The notes beneath the pieces are model-generated. The model had not been told where the DNA came from. It was given only the letters and a program-made list of their open reading frames with translations, and did no database searches. Below, piece after piece: positions 13,458 through 20,920 of a stretch of 20,920 nt of DNA (positions are counted from its first letter, which is position 1; every line of letters starts with the position of its first letter). The stretch is from Pseudomonadota bacterium (GTDB lineage Bacteria; Pseudomonadota; Gammaproteobacteria; Pseudomonadales; Azotimanducaceae). The DNA is taken from positions 1-20,920 of the forward strand of contig JAQCAK010000004.1 of NCBI GenBank assembly GCA_027621895.1. Direction: 5' to 3'. A program made the translations under genes and the position numbers.

Positions 13458-16088
13458 TCACCGGCTTAACAGTTGCTGAACGCGTTCTTCCACAGTTTGC
13501 GCTGTCCGCAGTGATTCTAGCAACACCGGGATGTTCTCGCTGACTTTCAGGTTGAAATGAATGGGACGGCCGTTCTCAACCAGGGGGCTTCTGCCTTCAA
13601 GTCGTACCCGGCTCGCCAGGGTGCCATCCGGCCTGTAGTCAAAATCTGCAGTTAACAGGCTGTATCGGAAGTCCTGCAGCGCGCCAAGCCCCAGCGCTTG
13701 TTGCGGGTTTACAGCCGGCACGCTGGATCGATAGCTGATACGCCCGCCGGGGGGGCGAGCGGTGAGGCGGGCCAATGTCACACGTGGCTGATCGTTGCTC
13801 AGCGTCAGCGGGATTATGCCGTCCAGTGTGCCGTCTGCAGAGATGTCCTCACCTTCCAGGGCCAGCAGGTTGGACAAGGGCAGGGCTTCTACAATGACAT
13901 TGAACTCGCTCTCACCGGTCTCGCTGGCATAGTCCAGCTGATCGATTGAGAACCGGCCGCCAAGGGGACGCACTTGAAGGGGAATCCTGCGGAAGATCGC
14001 CAGGTCTGTAGTGATGCCGAATCCCATGTCGATGACCGGGAAGCCCACATCAACGCTGCCAACCTGAACATCCGGCGATGAGATCTGCACTGATTCTGAA
14101 TCCACCAGGATATCGAATGCGGCGGTGATATCGGCCGCGACCAGGTCATCGTGGTAAGCAACGCCCTGTTTCAGTTCCAGGCTGCCTGCACCTGCCAGTT
14201 TGCTGTCTGTCTCTGCCCCGGCGGGCTGGAATGTGCCAGATAAACTGAGATCGAGTTCTCCTGCCGCCAGGTCATAACTGGATTTCCAGCCAGGTAACTC
14301 GTTCTTCAGGAGCGCGCGGGCTACCTGATGCTTGATTGCGATTTGATAATCGACAGTACCGCTGGACAGATCGGCCTGCAGGTTCAGGTTGACCGGCATG
14401 GCCCTGGTGCTGGAATCAGCGCGAACTTTGCCGGTCAGTGCCAGGCTGTCACCCGCAACTGTCATTGTTGTGACATCAATCCGGGCAGCGCGAAAATTCA
14501 ACTGGTTATCCTGCCAATTGAAAGATCCTGTGTTTGCGACGAGTTCAAGTTCCCGGGCTGATAGACTGAAAGACTCCATATCCAGGTCCACGGTAAACGC
14601 ATTCCTGCCCCTCACGCTGAAGGCGTTTTCCGCGAAGCCCAGCTCCAGTTGCAGCCCGTCGCTGACAGTGGTTCTGGCACGGGGCCCGGTCAGTACGGTC
14701 GTCGCCAGTCCGCTTAAGCCCAGGGATTTCCTGCCTGGCATATCCTCATCCCATGAAACCGTCAGATCCAGGTCGGATCTCACACTGGCAGTGACCGGGG
14801 GGAAAACATCTGTCGATATCGGCAGGTCCATCCCGGCCTCGAACTGGAAGACCAGGCGGCTATCAGGGTCGAGGCTGTATTTCGTACCGTTGTAGGTCAA
14901 ATCGGTGGCGAACACTTGCAGCCCGCTGGATGTCATGCTGACCAGGCCGGATGACATGCTGAGCTCGACAGGTCCCTTGATGAGCGGCTGGTTGAGGATG
15001 AGCGTGTCGTCAAGCGTCACCGTCCCCGGCATACCCAGGTCAAGGACCAGGTTTGCCCGGGTTTGCCCCTGCTCGCTCATCGTCGATAAATCCGGATCCG
15101 TGACAGGCAGTTGCGCTGTCATGTCAGCCACGATCCCGCTGCCTGCTTCCAGCTGCCATTCATTGCTGCCGACTGCCAGGGACCGGGCGCGAATATCGAT
15201 AGCCGTTGCTGTGATGTCGAACAAGCCATCGGTGAGTGTAAGGGCCATGGATCCATTCACCGTGGCCTGGTCAAGGAGATGGCCGTCGCCCAGATCCAGG
15301 TCGCCAGCGACAAGGAACTGGAGATTGCCATCTGCGCAGGCAGTGGCCAGCAGTGTGGCCGGCTCGATCGGCCAGTCCAGCAGCAGACTGAAGTCACCGG
15401 TGAGATTACCTGTCAGTGTCTGCTGCAGGAGCAGTTGCGTCGCCAGGGCAAATACCTCGCCCGAAGCGGCGATGTCGCCATCCAGCCGTATCCTGCCCTG
15501 GTCCGGGTTGCCAGTCACCGTGATGGATTCCACCGCACCAGGAAGACCCGCTTTCAGACTCACAAGACCGGTGGGGTCCAGGCTTGCCTGCAGATCAACC
15601 GTGACCGGCCAGGTCAGGCTCTCGATGACCAGATCAGCCGAGGCGATGTCCGGATTCATCATCAGGCTCCCGCTGATACGGGCCTGGGGAACCTGGAGCT
15701 GAAGGTGGTGAACTTCTAAACGCGCTGCGGGTACCAGCATCCAGGGTGAGGGTGTGTCCCCGGGTGTATCAGCGCCTGAAGACGCATCGATAATTTCAAT
15801 CCTGAGCTGTGCCATTTCCAGGGAAAGCAACCGTTGTTCGAGCAGCGAATCCAGGTTGTATCGGGCATGGGCTCCCTGAAGAGAAACGACGTAACCGGGC
15901 AGGTGTGCCGTGGCCTCGGTAACACGCAGGCTGCCGATGCCCGGCCGGTCAACGCGAACGGCCAGTGAGACTCCCTGTTCCAGTGCAATGCGGGTGAGCA
16001 GCCATTCGAGCAGGACCGGCGACAGCAGCCAGCCTGTGCCGATCAGCAACGCAACCGCTGTGATGACCGTGATAATCAGGCGGCGCAT
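13458..16088 (-). CDS. ydbH: YdbH family AsmA-like intermembrane phospholipid transport protein
   Basis: An 876-aa protein, close to E. coli YdbH in length (about 880). A single N-terminal membrane anchor (about 4-28, basic start MRR then a hydrophobic run) leads to a long periplasmic part of repeated amphipathic beta-strands (many L-x-L/V-x-V alternations, Gly/Asp turns), as expected of an AsmA-like hydrophobic groove. The last 200 residues (GRFSIDQLDY, DGTLDGIIPLTLSNDQPRV, RVRLEGRSPLVENGRPIHFN) match the YdbH C-terminal domain. YdbH works redundantly with TamB and YhdP to move phospholipids to the outer membrane. It heads the ydbH-ynbE-ydbL operon, with the same gene order as E. coli. Several long open frames on the opposite strand are shadows. 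Confidence 0.9.
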   Translation of the reverse strand: MRRLIITVITAVALLIGTGWLLSPVLLEWLLTRIALEQGVSLAVRVDRPGIGSLRVTEATAHLPGYVVSLQGAHARYNLDSLLEQRLLSLEMAQLRIEIIDASSGADTPGDTPSPWMLVPAARLEVHHLQLQVPQARISGSLMMNPDIASADLVIESLTWPVTVDLQASLDPTGLVSLKAGLPGAVESITVTGNPDQGRIRLDGDIAASGEVFALATQLLLQQTLTGNLTGDFSLLLDWPIEPATLLATACADGNLQFLVAGDLDLGDGHLLDQATVNGSMALTLTDGLFDITATAIDIRARSLAVGSNEWQLEAGSGIVADMTAQLPVTDPDLSTMSEQGQTRANLVLDLGMPGTVTLDDTLILNQPLIKGPVELSMSSGLVSMTSSGLQVFATDLTYNGTKYSLDPDSRLVFQFEAGMDLPISTDVFPPVTASVRSDLDLTVSWDEDMPGRKSLGLSGLATTVLTGPRARTTVSDGLQLELGFAENAFSVRGRNAFTVDLDMESFSLSARELELVANTGSFNWQDNQLNFRAARIDVTTMTVAGDSLALTGKVRADSSTRAMPVNLNLQADLSSGTVDYQIAIKHQVARALLKNELPGWKSSYDLAAGELDLSLSGTFQPAGAETDSKLAGAGSLELKQGVAYHDDLVAADITAAFDILVDSESVQISSPDVQVGSVDVGFPVIDMGFGITTDLAIFRRIPLQVRPLGGRFSIDQLDYASETGESEFNVIVEALPLSNLLALEGEDISADGTLDGIIPLTLSNDQPRVTLARLTARPPGGRISYRSSVPAVNPQQALGLGALQDFRYSLLTADFDYRPDGTLASRVRLEGRSPLVENGRPIHFNLKVSENIPVLLESLRTAQTVEERVQQLLSR

Positions 16089-16127
16089 CAGCGAAAGTGC
16101 GTCATACGGTGTGTTGAAAGACGCTGG

Positions 16128-17045
16128 TCAATGGGCCTGGCCCGCATCACTGGCGGAACGCTCGTCGAGCAGGTCATCCAGCTGGTACACCCGGCAGGCA
16201 TTATCCCGCAGGAAAGCGGGCCAGGTCTCATCCTGCAGCGGCAGGTCATCCAGTTCGCTGAAAATCCTGTCGTAGCCGAGTCCGGGGAAATATCCCGCGA
16301 ACAACACCTTGTCCCTGCCTCTCTTGTTGGCGAACTCAAGAATGTTCCGGGGGTAGTGCTTTGGTGCCCAGGCAGATGTTGAGTAATAAAGGTTTGGCCA
16401 CTTCAACAGCAGTTTGACACACAGATCCGTCCAGGGATCACCGCCGTGGCGCATCACGACTTTCAACTCGGGAAAAAAATAGGCCACTTCATCCAGCAGT
16501 CCGGGGTGCTGGCATTTGTAGGGCACGCGCGGACCCGGCACACCCACCAGCATATTGATGGGAATATCGAGCTCACAGCATTTTGCATAAAGCGGGTAGA
16601 ACTTGCGGTCATCGATTGGCACCTGGGGGTTCAGCAGGCAGGGGGCAGCAGACGCTGCCTTGATGTTCCTGTGGAGCTTGACGGTGGATTCAAGTTCCCT
16701 GACGGAATCCATGCCCGCGTTGGGATTGACTCCCACTTCCCCGAAAAAGCGGGCCGGGTAGCGATCGAACATTTCAAGTGCACCTGCCGGATGCCGTGGG
16801 TTAACGTTCACCTGGGCCATCTGTACGCCAAATGCATCCATCATGGCCACTACAGCTTCCGGGTCAGCTGCAATGGACATCCTGTCGCCGGCGTCCTTGA
16901 ACAGGTATTGCGCCGGGTGATGGGAAAACTCGTCGGTGCCCTTGTCTCGTGTCAGGGCTCTTGCCTGCTTCATGCCCATACCCGATTTCCCCGTTGGAAT
17001 TTCCAGCATCAGGTCAATAGGACGAATGTTCCGGGGTCTGCTCAT
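16128..17045 (-). CDS. Amidohydrolase-2 family homologue lacking most metal ligands
   Basis: A 305-aa TIM-barrel-type protein. Recognisable blocks are AFGVQMAQVNVNP (71-83), GEVGVNP, LYAKCCELDIPINMLVGVPGPR (152-173), VVMRHGGDPWTDL (197-209) and the final ILEFANKRGRDKVLFAGYFP. In active members the first strand carries His-x-His, a later strand carries another His, and the last block carries Asp (usually GSDYP). Here these read IDLML (10-14), NMLVG and GYFP (251-254), so only the HGG histidine (His200) remains. Homologues with the same NMLVGVPGPR stretch seem to exist from memory, so this may be a non-hydrolytic subfamily. The gene is divergent from the methyltransferase gene (151-nt gap) and 39 nt before ydbH on the same strand. 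Confidence 0.8.
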   Translation of the reverse strand: MSRPRNIRPIDLMLEIPTGKSGMGMKQARALTRDKGTDEFSHHPAQYLFKDAGDRMSIAADPEAVVAMMDAFGVQMAQVNVNPRHPAGALEMFDRYPARFFGEVGVNPNAGMDSVRELESTVKLHRNIKAASAAPCLLNPQVPIDDRKFYPLYAKCCELDIPINMLVGVPGPRVPYKCQHPGLLDEVAYFFPELKVVMRHGGDPWTDLCVKLLLKWPNLYYSTSAWAPKHYPRNILEFANKRGRDKVLFAGYFPGLGYDRIFSELDDLPLQDETWPAFLRDNACRVYQLDDLLDERSASDAGQAH

Positions 17046-17196
17046 ACAACGGTCTCTCGCTTTAAGGCTTAGCCATCATTATTCCGCAAGCGGTGCTGTA
17101 AAGTCATTGTTCCAGGCCGGGCGAGCGATCTTTAGGCAATACCGTTATGCTAGGCAGGGGGTGTGCCCCGGCAACAGGCGACAATCGGGATACGAG

Positions 17197-17913
17197 ATGA
17201 ACAAGGAAGAACAGGATCGACTGAACTCGGTCGCAGAGAAAAGCATTTACGCCGAGGGTGCAAATGCGGCGATGCAGCGCTATTGCTTTGCGGTGGTGGA
17301 AAAGTTTCTGAGAAGCGGCAACATCCTGGAACTGGGGCCAGCTGAAGGCCTGATGACGGAACCCCTGGTTGCCACAGGTCAGGCAGTGACCTGTATAGAA
17401 GGTTCCGAGGTCTTCTGCCGGATGCTCAGGGAAAAGTTTCCCTCGGCTACCATCGTCAATTCTCTTTTCGAGGAATACAGGCCAGCCAGTCGATTTGACA
17501 ATATCATCCTGGGTCACGTGCTGGAGCATGTTGAGGATCCCGTGCAGATACTCAGTATGGTTAAAGAATGGCTGGCACCCGGGGGTATTATCTTCGCGGC
17601 TGTACCCAATTCTTCTTCGCTGCATCGCCAGGCGGGTGTCCTGATGGGCCTGCTGACGCATGAGAAGCAGCTGAATGCGATGGATATACATCACGGACAC
17701 CGGCGGGTTTTCGATATTGAAGAATTCAGGCAGGTTTTTATTGAGGCCGGGCTGAACATTCAGACGCTCGGGGGATACTGGCTGAAGCCTGTCTCCAGTG
17801 CGCAGATCGAAGAAACCTGGAACGAGGCGATGCTGCAGGCGTACATGGTGCTGGGCGAAAAATACCCTGAGATTGCAGCGGAAATTTATGTCGTTGCAGG
17901 CAGGAATGACTGA
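17197..17913 (+). CDS. Class I SAM-dependent methyltransferase
   Basis: A 238-aa methyltransferase of the methyltransf_11/UbiG-like type. Motif I ILELGPAEG is at 43-51, the acidic ribose-binding residue is Glu68 in CIEGS, and GHVLEHVEDP (106-115) with LAPGGIIFAAVPN (126-138) are motifs II to III. The MDIHHGHRRVFD segment near 162-173 resembles members acting on sugars, lipids or peptidyl intermediates. The frame is open upstream to 16936, but ATG at 17197 has GGGA spaced 6 nt and gives a standard N-terminus. Its last 8 nt overlap the ATP-grasp gene, so the two are translationally coupled. The substrate is unknown. Confidence 0.9.
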   Translation: MNKEEQDRLNSVAEKSIYAEGANAAMQRYCFAVVEKFLRSGNILELGPAEGLMTEPLVATGQAVTCIEGSEVFCRMLREKFPSATIVNSLFEEYRPASRFDNIILGHVLEHVEDPVQILSMVKEWLAPGGIIFAAVPNSSSLHRQAGVLMGLLTHEKQLNAMDIHHGHRRVFDIEEFRQVFIEAGLNIQTLGGYWLKPVSSAQIEETWNEAMLQAYMVLGEKYPEIAAEIYVVAGRND

Positions 17914-18901
17914 AACCCCGATGCAGAGCGATCACGGTCGAACAGTGACGGTGCTGGTTGGCGCCGGTGGTTCGGGAACCGCGTTCGCGATTGTGTCCCG
18001 GCTTCGTTCGAGTTTCGGGTCAGGTTTGCGAATTGTCACCATGGACGTCAACGAGGCGCACCTGGTCACTGCCTCATTGCTTGCGGACGGGTTCTGCCAG
18101 GCGCCCTATGCCCATGAAGAGACATTCAGCGGTTTCGTGGCCGATGTCCTGCTGCGCGAATCAGTCGATGTCTACATCCCGATACTGAACGAGGAAATCC
18201 GTCTGGCGGCCAGGCTGGCGGAAGACCCACGCTTCAGCCAGGTGGATTTCTGGAGCTCAGCGCTTCACGCCGCCTGCACAGACAAGGGCTTTGCAGCTGA
18301 CTGGCTGTCGGGCCTGGGTGTTGATACGCCAGAGCGTTACTCGCCGGCGCGTGCCTATGCAGACAGCAGCCGGTGGTTTGCCAAACCACTGGATGGCTAC
18401 GGAAGTCACGATGCGCGTCAGGTTACGATGCAGGAACTGCAGAAGATGACGGCCGCGGAGCGGGACCAGCTCATGGTTCAGGCATTGTGTGATGGTCCGG
18501 AAGTGACCGTTGACAGCTTCTGGGATGCGAACGCAAACCTGGGTTACGCCTATTGCCGGGAGAGACTGGAAGTGAAGGCCGGAGTCTGTACCCGGGCGAG
18601 AGTGTTCAGTGACCCGGCGTTATCCGGCATCGCCGCGGTCATTGGCAGGTCCCTCGGACAGCGTGGAACGATCTGCTTTCAGGTGATGAAAACCGGGGGT
18701 CGCTGGGCTGTAACGGATCTCAATCCCAGAAGCGGTGCTGGTACGGCCCTGACCTGTGCAGCAGGTTTTGACGTGCTTTCAGCAGCGTTTGCCTGTCGAC
18801 AGGGAGCTGACTATTCACGTTATGTTCGACCGCTTGCCGAGGGTGAGGAGTTTCATGTTACCAGGCAATACGCGGAGTTTGTCATGAGACACAGCCGATG
18901 A
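17906..18901 (+). CDS. ATP-grasp domain protein (CarB/PylC-like carboxylate-amine ligase)
   Basis: A 331-aa ligase. An N-terminal Rossmann-like pre-ATP-grasp part opens with TVLVGAGGSGTAFAIVSRLR (14-33) and has MDVNE (46-50) and PILNEE (92-97), as in CarB-type synthetases. The ATP-grasp core includes WFAKPLDGYGSHDAR (157-171, Lys160 toward ATP), the EVTVDSFWD strand (199-207) and LNPRSGAGT (272-280), where Asp271/Asn273 are in metal-binding positions. Such enzymes activate a carboxylate as acyl phosphate and join it to an amine or thiol. ATG at 17906 has AGG spaced 5 nt; the frame extends further upstream inside the methyltransferase gene without a ribosome site. It overlaps the next gene by ATGA. 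Confidence 0.85.
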   Translation: MTETPMQSDHGRTVTVLVGAGGSGTAFAIVSRLRSSFGSGLRIVTMDVNEAHLVTASLLADGFCQAPYAHEETFSGFVADVLLRESVDVYIPILNEEIRLAARLAEDPRFSQVDFWSSALHAACTDKGFAADWLSGLGVDTPERYSPARAYADSSRWFAKPLDGYGSHDARQVTMQELQKMTAAERDQLMVQALCDGPEVTVDSFWDANANLGYAYCRERLEVKAGVCTRARVFSDPALSGIAAVIGRSLGQRGTICFQVMKTGGRWAVTDLNPRSGAGTALTCAAGFDVLSAAFACRQGADYSRYVRPLAEGEEFHVTRQYAEFVMRHSR

Positions 18902-19527
18902 AGCTTGCCCTTGACCTGGATGGCACACTGATCACAGCAGAAGAGCGCCAGAGCTGGTTGCTCCGGGCTGTTGCAGCCCGCTATGACCTGCAGGTCTGCC
19001 CGCAGACAGTCTGGGATCTGAAAAGAGCCGGTAGCAGCAACGCTTCAGTCCTGGCGGCTCTGGATATTGAAGAACCGCTGGCAGATCTGATTGATGCGGC
19101 GTGGCGAGCGGAGATTGAATCGGTTTACTGGCTGGGCCTGGATCGACTGTTCGACGACACGGTTCCCTGTCTGCGGGCACTACTGGATCGAGGCTACGAA
19201 CTCCACCTCATCACAGCGCGGCGTAACTCCTGCCACCTGCAGCTTCAATTGCGGAGGCTGAATTTGCCGGCATACTTTTCCAGTGTGACCTGTGTTGACC
19301 CGGTTGATGCGCCGCGACAGAAATCCGGGCGACTGATGGAGATTGATCCCGTGGGTTTTATCGGCGACAGTGAGTCTGATTTTTCAGCCGCGCGGCAGGC
19401 GGACGTGGAGTTTTATGCCGTTTCAACGGGGCAGCGTTCCGAGGCACTGCTCCGCAGCGTCGGGGTTGCGCATGTTTACCCGTCGCTGGGTGAACTGCAG
19501 GAAATTTTTCCTGCCGCGGGTGAATGA
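18898..19527 (+). CDS. HAD-superfamily phosphatase of the ATP-grasp cassette
   Basis: A 209-aa HAD hydrolase. Asp6 and Asp8 are in DLDGT at the extreme N-terminus, motif II Thr106 is in LITAR, Lys142 is the likely motif III, and Asp157/Asp161 are in GDSESDFSAA. The cap between motifs I and II is helical (about 15-85). The ATGA overlap with the ATP-grasp gene predicts strictly coordinated production, so its substrate is likely a phosphorylated precursor or product of that ligase. It is not closely similar to the HAD protein at 8680-9336. Confidence 0.87.
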   Translation: MKLALDLDGTLITAEERQSWLLRAVAARYDLQVCPQTVWDLKRAGSSNASVLAALDIEEPLADLIDAAWRAEIESVYWLGLDRLFDDTVPCLRALLDRGYELHLITARRNSCHLQLQLRRLNLPAYFSSVTCVDPVDAPRQKSGRLMEIDPVGFIGDSESDFSAARQADVEFYAVSTGQRSEALLRSVGVAHVYPSLGELQEIFPAAGE

Positions 19528-19565
19528 AAACCAATAATGCTGACGGCCAAGGGTAAGGGATTGCA

Positions 19566-20489
19566 GTGAAAACACTATCGATCGTTGTTCCTGTCTATTA
19601 CAACGAGGATTCGTTACCGGATTTGTTCGAGGAGCTTCTGCGTGTCGAGAGCAAGTTGCTCGAGATGGGACTGAACCTTGAGCTCATCTTCGTTGATGAT
19701 GGCTCGGGAGACGATTCGTTCCAGGAACTGAAAAAGATCAAGGCAGCCAGGCCGGCTACCAGGGTGATCAAACTGACGCGCAACTTCGGTTCCATACATG
19801 CCTCGAAAGCGGGTATTCAGTTTGTCACGGGAGACTGCTTCACCGTGCTGGCTGCAGATCTGCAGGATCCGCCGGAACTGCTTCTTGAAATGGCCGAAAA
19901 GTGGCTGGCGGGATCAAAGTTTGTGCTGTGTGAACGCATCTCCCGGGAAGACCCCTGGACCAGCCGGATGTTCTCTTCCCTCTACTACAGGATCATCCGG
20001 TTTTTTGTCATACCGGATTATCCGCAAGGTGGCTTTGATGCCATGCTGATGGACAAGGTGATGCTGTCCTACATTCAGGAAAGTTCCAAGAACCTGTACA
20101 TGCCGCTGCTGGCCTACTGGCTGGGATTCGAACCAACCATTATTCCCTACCATCGACGGCAGCGGGAAAAAGGCACCTCCAGATGGACCTTCAAGAAGAA
20201 GTTCGATGCGTTTCTCGATGTGATCCTGGGCTTTTCGATTACGCCGATTCGCATGGTGTCAGGCGTCGGGTTGATCGTCGCCTGTGTCAGTTTCCTTTAC
20301 GGGGGGTTCATCTTTGTCAACGGTCTGCTGGGCAGAACCGAGGTCGCGGGCTTCGCTTCCATCGTCACACTGATTACTTTTCTGCTGGGCCTCATCATCG
20401 TCATGCTGGGCGTAATCGGTGAGTATCTCTCGCGAATCTTCCGGGAAATCGACAAGCGGCCAGAAACCGTGATTGATGAAATCCTCTAG
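19566..20489 (+). CDS. Family 2 glycosyltransferase, polyprenyl-phosphate sugar synthase type (DPM1/GtrB-like)
   Basis: A 307-aa membrane-bound glycosyltransferase. The GT-A domain has VDDGSGDDS (43-51), LTRNFGSIHASKAG (70-83) and the metal/nucleotide motif ADLQDPP (97-103). Two C-terminal transmembrane helices (about 229-252 and 262-285) and a juxtamembrane GTSRWTFKKK segment (203-212) match GtrB/ArnC-like enzymes that load a sugar from a nucleotide donor onto undecaprenyl phosphate at the cytoplasmic face. It begins at GTG 19566 with AAGGGA about 5-7 nt upstream. It is 38 nt after the HAD gene. The lipid-linked sugar would be used by a GT-C or other membrane transferase. Confidence 0.92.
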   Translation: MKTLSIVVPVYYNEDSLPDLFEELLRVESKLLEMGLNLELIFVDDGSGDDSFQELKKIKAARPATRVIKLTRNFGSIHASKAGIQFVTGDCFTVLAADLQDPPELLLEMAEKWLAGSKFVLCERISREDPWTSRMFSSLYYRIIRFFVIPDYPQGGFDAMLMDKVMLSYIQESSKNLYMPLLAYWLGFEPTIIPYHRRQREKGTSRWTFKKKFDAFLDVILGFSITPIRMVSGVGLIVACVSFLYGGFIFVNGLLGRTEVAGFASIVTLITFLLGLIIVMLGVIGEYLSRIFREIDKRPETVIDEIL

Positions 20490-20502
20490 CGGCACGCCGG
20501 GG

Positions 20503-20919
20503 TCAGTTATGTGGCGGCTCAGTACCCCCGTTAGCGAACGGCTGATTGACAGAGCGATACAGCAGAAACAGCGAGAGGAGTACCGCCAGCAGGTAGCTCC
20601 ACTCGATCCCCGGGAATCCTGAAACCATCGGCGTCACAACCACCTGGCGTGTTCCTTCGGATACCTGTATCGACAGGAGTGCGCCATAGCCAGGCAGTGT
20701 CTGCAGCTTCTCCCCCTTCTCGTTCTGCACAGAGAAAATGCTCGAGTAGTTGACTGAAACCGTGAGCAGGCAGTCTCCATCAACCCGCGTGTCGATGACC
20801 AATGGGAACGGACGAACAGTCTGGTGCTGCACATCGGCCCGTGCGTTGCTGCAATCGAGTGACGCACTGTCCACGCTCCCGGTTGCGGGGTCTTCGCTGA
20901 CGAGATGTGCTGTCTGCCG
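20503..20919 (-). CDS. Membrane protein with YfhO-like C-terminus, 5' part outside the window
   Basis: The frame is open from the right edge of the window to TGA at 20505-20503, so about 138 C-terminal residues are visible. A beta-rich extracytoplasmic segment (LLTVSVNYSSIFSVQNEKGE, GYGALLSIQVSEGTRQVVVTP) resembles the terminal domain of YfhO-type proteins and some GT-C transferases, where an NYxxxW-like strand is followed by a VPxGxHxV-like strand. One transmembrane helix (IEWSYLLAVLLSLFLLYRSV) and a short polar tail end the protein. A GTG at 20874 could serve as a start, but nothing marks it as genuine. It converges on the glycosyltransferase with a 13-nt gap. Confidence 0.65.
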   Translation of the reverse strand, partial: RQTAHLVSEDPATGSVDSASLDCSNARADVQHQTVRPFPLVIDTRVDGDCLLTVSVNYSSIFSVQNEKGEKLQTLPGYGALLSIQVSEGTRQVVVTPMVSGFPGIEWSYLLAVLLSLFLLYRSVNQPFANGGTEPPHN

Positions 20920-20920
20920 G

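Noticed and set aside
12811..13543. Short plus-strand open frames opposite ydbL and ynbE
   Set aside because: The minus strand encodes well-recognised YdbL and YnbE proteins with signal sequences; these frames are shadows.
14905..15719. Two long plus-strand open frames of 265 and 202 codons
   Set aside because: They lie entirely inside ydbH on the opposite strand, have Ser/Arg-rich low-information translations, no ribosome site and no recognisable domain.
16446..17072. Plus-strand open frame of 208 codons
   Set aside because: It is antisense to the amidohydrolase-like gene, whose translation carries clear family blocks; this one carries none.
16936..17196. Upstream extension of the methyltransferase frame
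   Set aside because: It overlaps the start of the divergent amidohydrolase-like gene, adds residues not typical of methyltransferases, and the ATG at 17197 has its own GGGA box.
17798..17905. Upstream extension of the ATP-grasp frame
   Set aside because: It lies inside the methyltransferase coding region, has no ribosome site, and the nucleotide-binding strand begins only after the ATG at 17906.

Overview
The window reads as a stretch of chromosome from a moderately GC-rich gammaproteobacterium, probably an environmental or marine one. The best lineage marker is a complete ydbH-ynbE-ydbL operon, a typical gammaproteobacterial envelope system. The type I (AroF/G/H) DAHP synthase, the CYP153-like P450 and the IorA/IorB-type molybdenum hydroxylase fit an aerobic, metabolically versatile bacterium. 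I see no rRNA, tRNA, CRISPR array, insertion sequence or phage integration module. No gene-free stretch exceeds 300 bases; the largest gaps are about 4274-4503 and 7367-7594.

Layout. (1) 2-2930, plus strand: the 3' end of a beta-lactamase-fold serine hydrolase, then a short-chain dehydrogenase relative, a 2-hydroxychromene-2-carboxylate isomerase-like (kappa-GST/DsbA fold) protein and a VOC protein. They are closely spaced and look like a catabolic operon. A CYP153-like P450 (2960-4273, minus) converges on it and has a good sigma70-type promoter overlapped by a perfect palindrome. (2) 4504-6370: DAHP synthase and a DUF4126-like membrane protein with a SHOCT tail. (3) 6466-7366: two small unusual genes, a stand-alone HtaA-domain (heme-binding type) protein with no signal peptide and a 101-aa protein ending in an SSB-type acidic tip. 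(4) 7595-9336: an LTB4DH/curcumin-reductase-type NADPH oxidoreductase and a HAD phosphatase. (5) 9479-12273: the two-gene molybdenum hydroxylase, whose small subunit probably starts at TTG and whose large subunit has a Tat signal; an uncharacterised 150-aa protein follows. (6) 16088 down to 12850, minus: ydbH, ynbE, ydbL. (7) 17045-16128, minus: an amidohydrolase-2 relative that appears to have lost most metal ligands. (8) 17197-20489, plus: a tightly coupled cassette of methyltransferase, ATP-grasp ligase, HAD phosphatase and a polyprenyl-phosphate-type glycosyltransferase. The end of a membrane protein with a YfhO-like C-terminus converges on it.

The genes fall into separate physiological units: hydrophobic-substrate oxidation (regions 1, 4 and 5), core aromatic amino acid synthesis, outer-membrane lipid homeostasis (ydbH operon), and a probable envelope-glycan or small-molecule modification cassette at the right end. 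The candidates for something little described are the SSB-tailed small protein, the cytosolic HtaA protein, and the methyltransferase/ATP-grasp/HAD/glycosyltransferase cassette. All family assignments come from reading motifs by eye; no database search was run.
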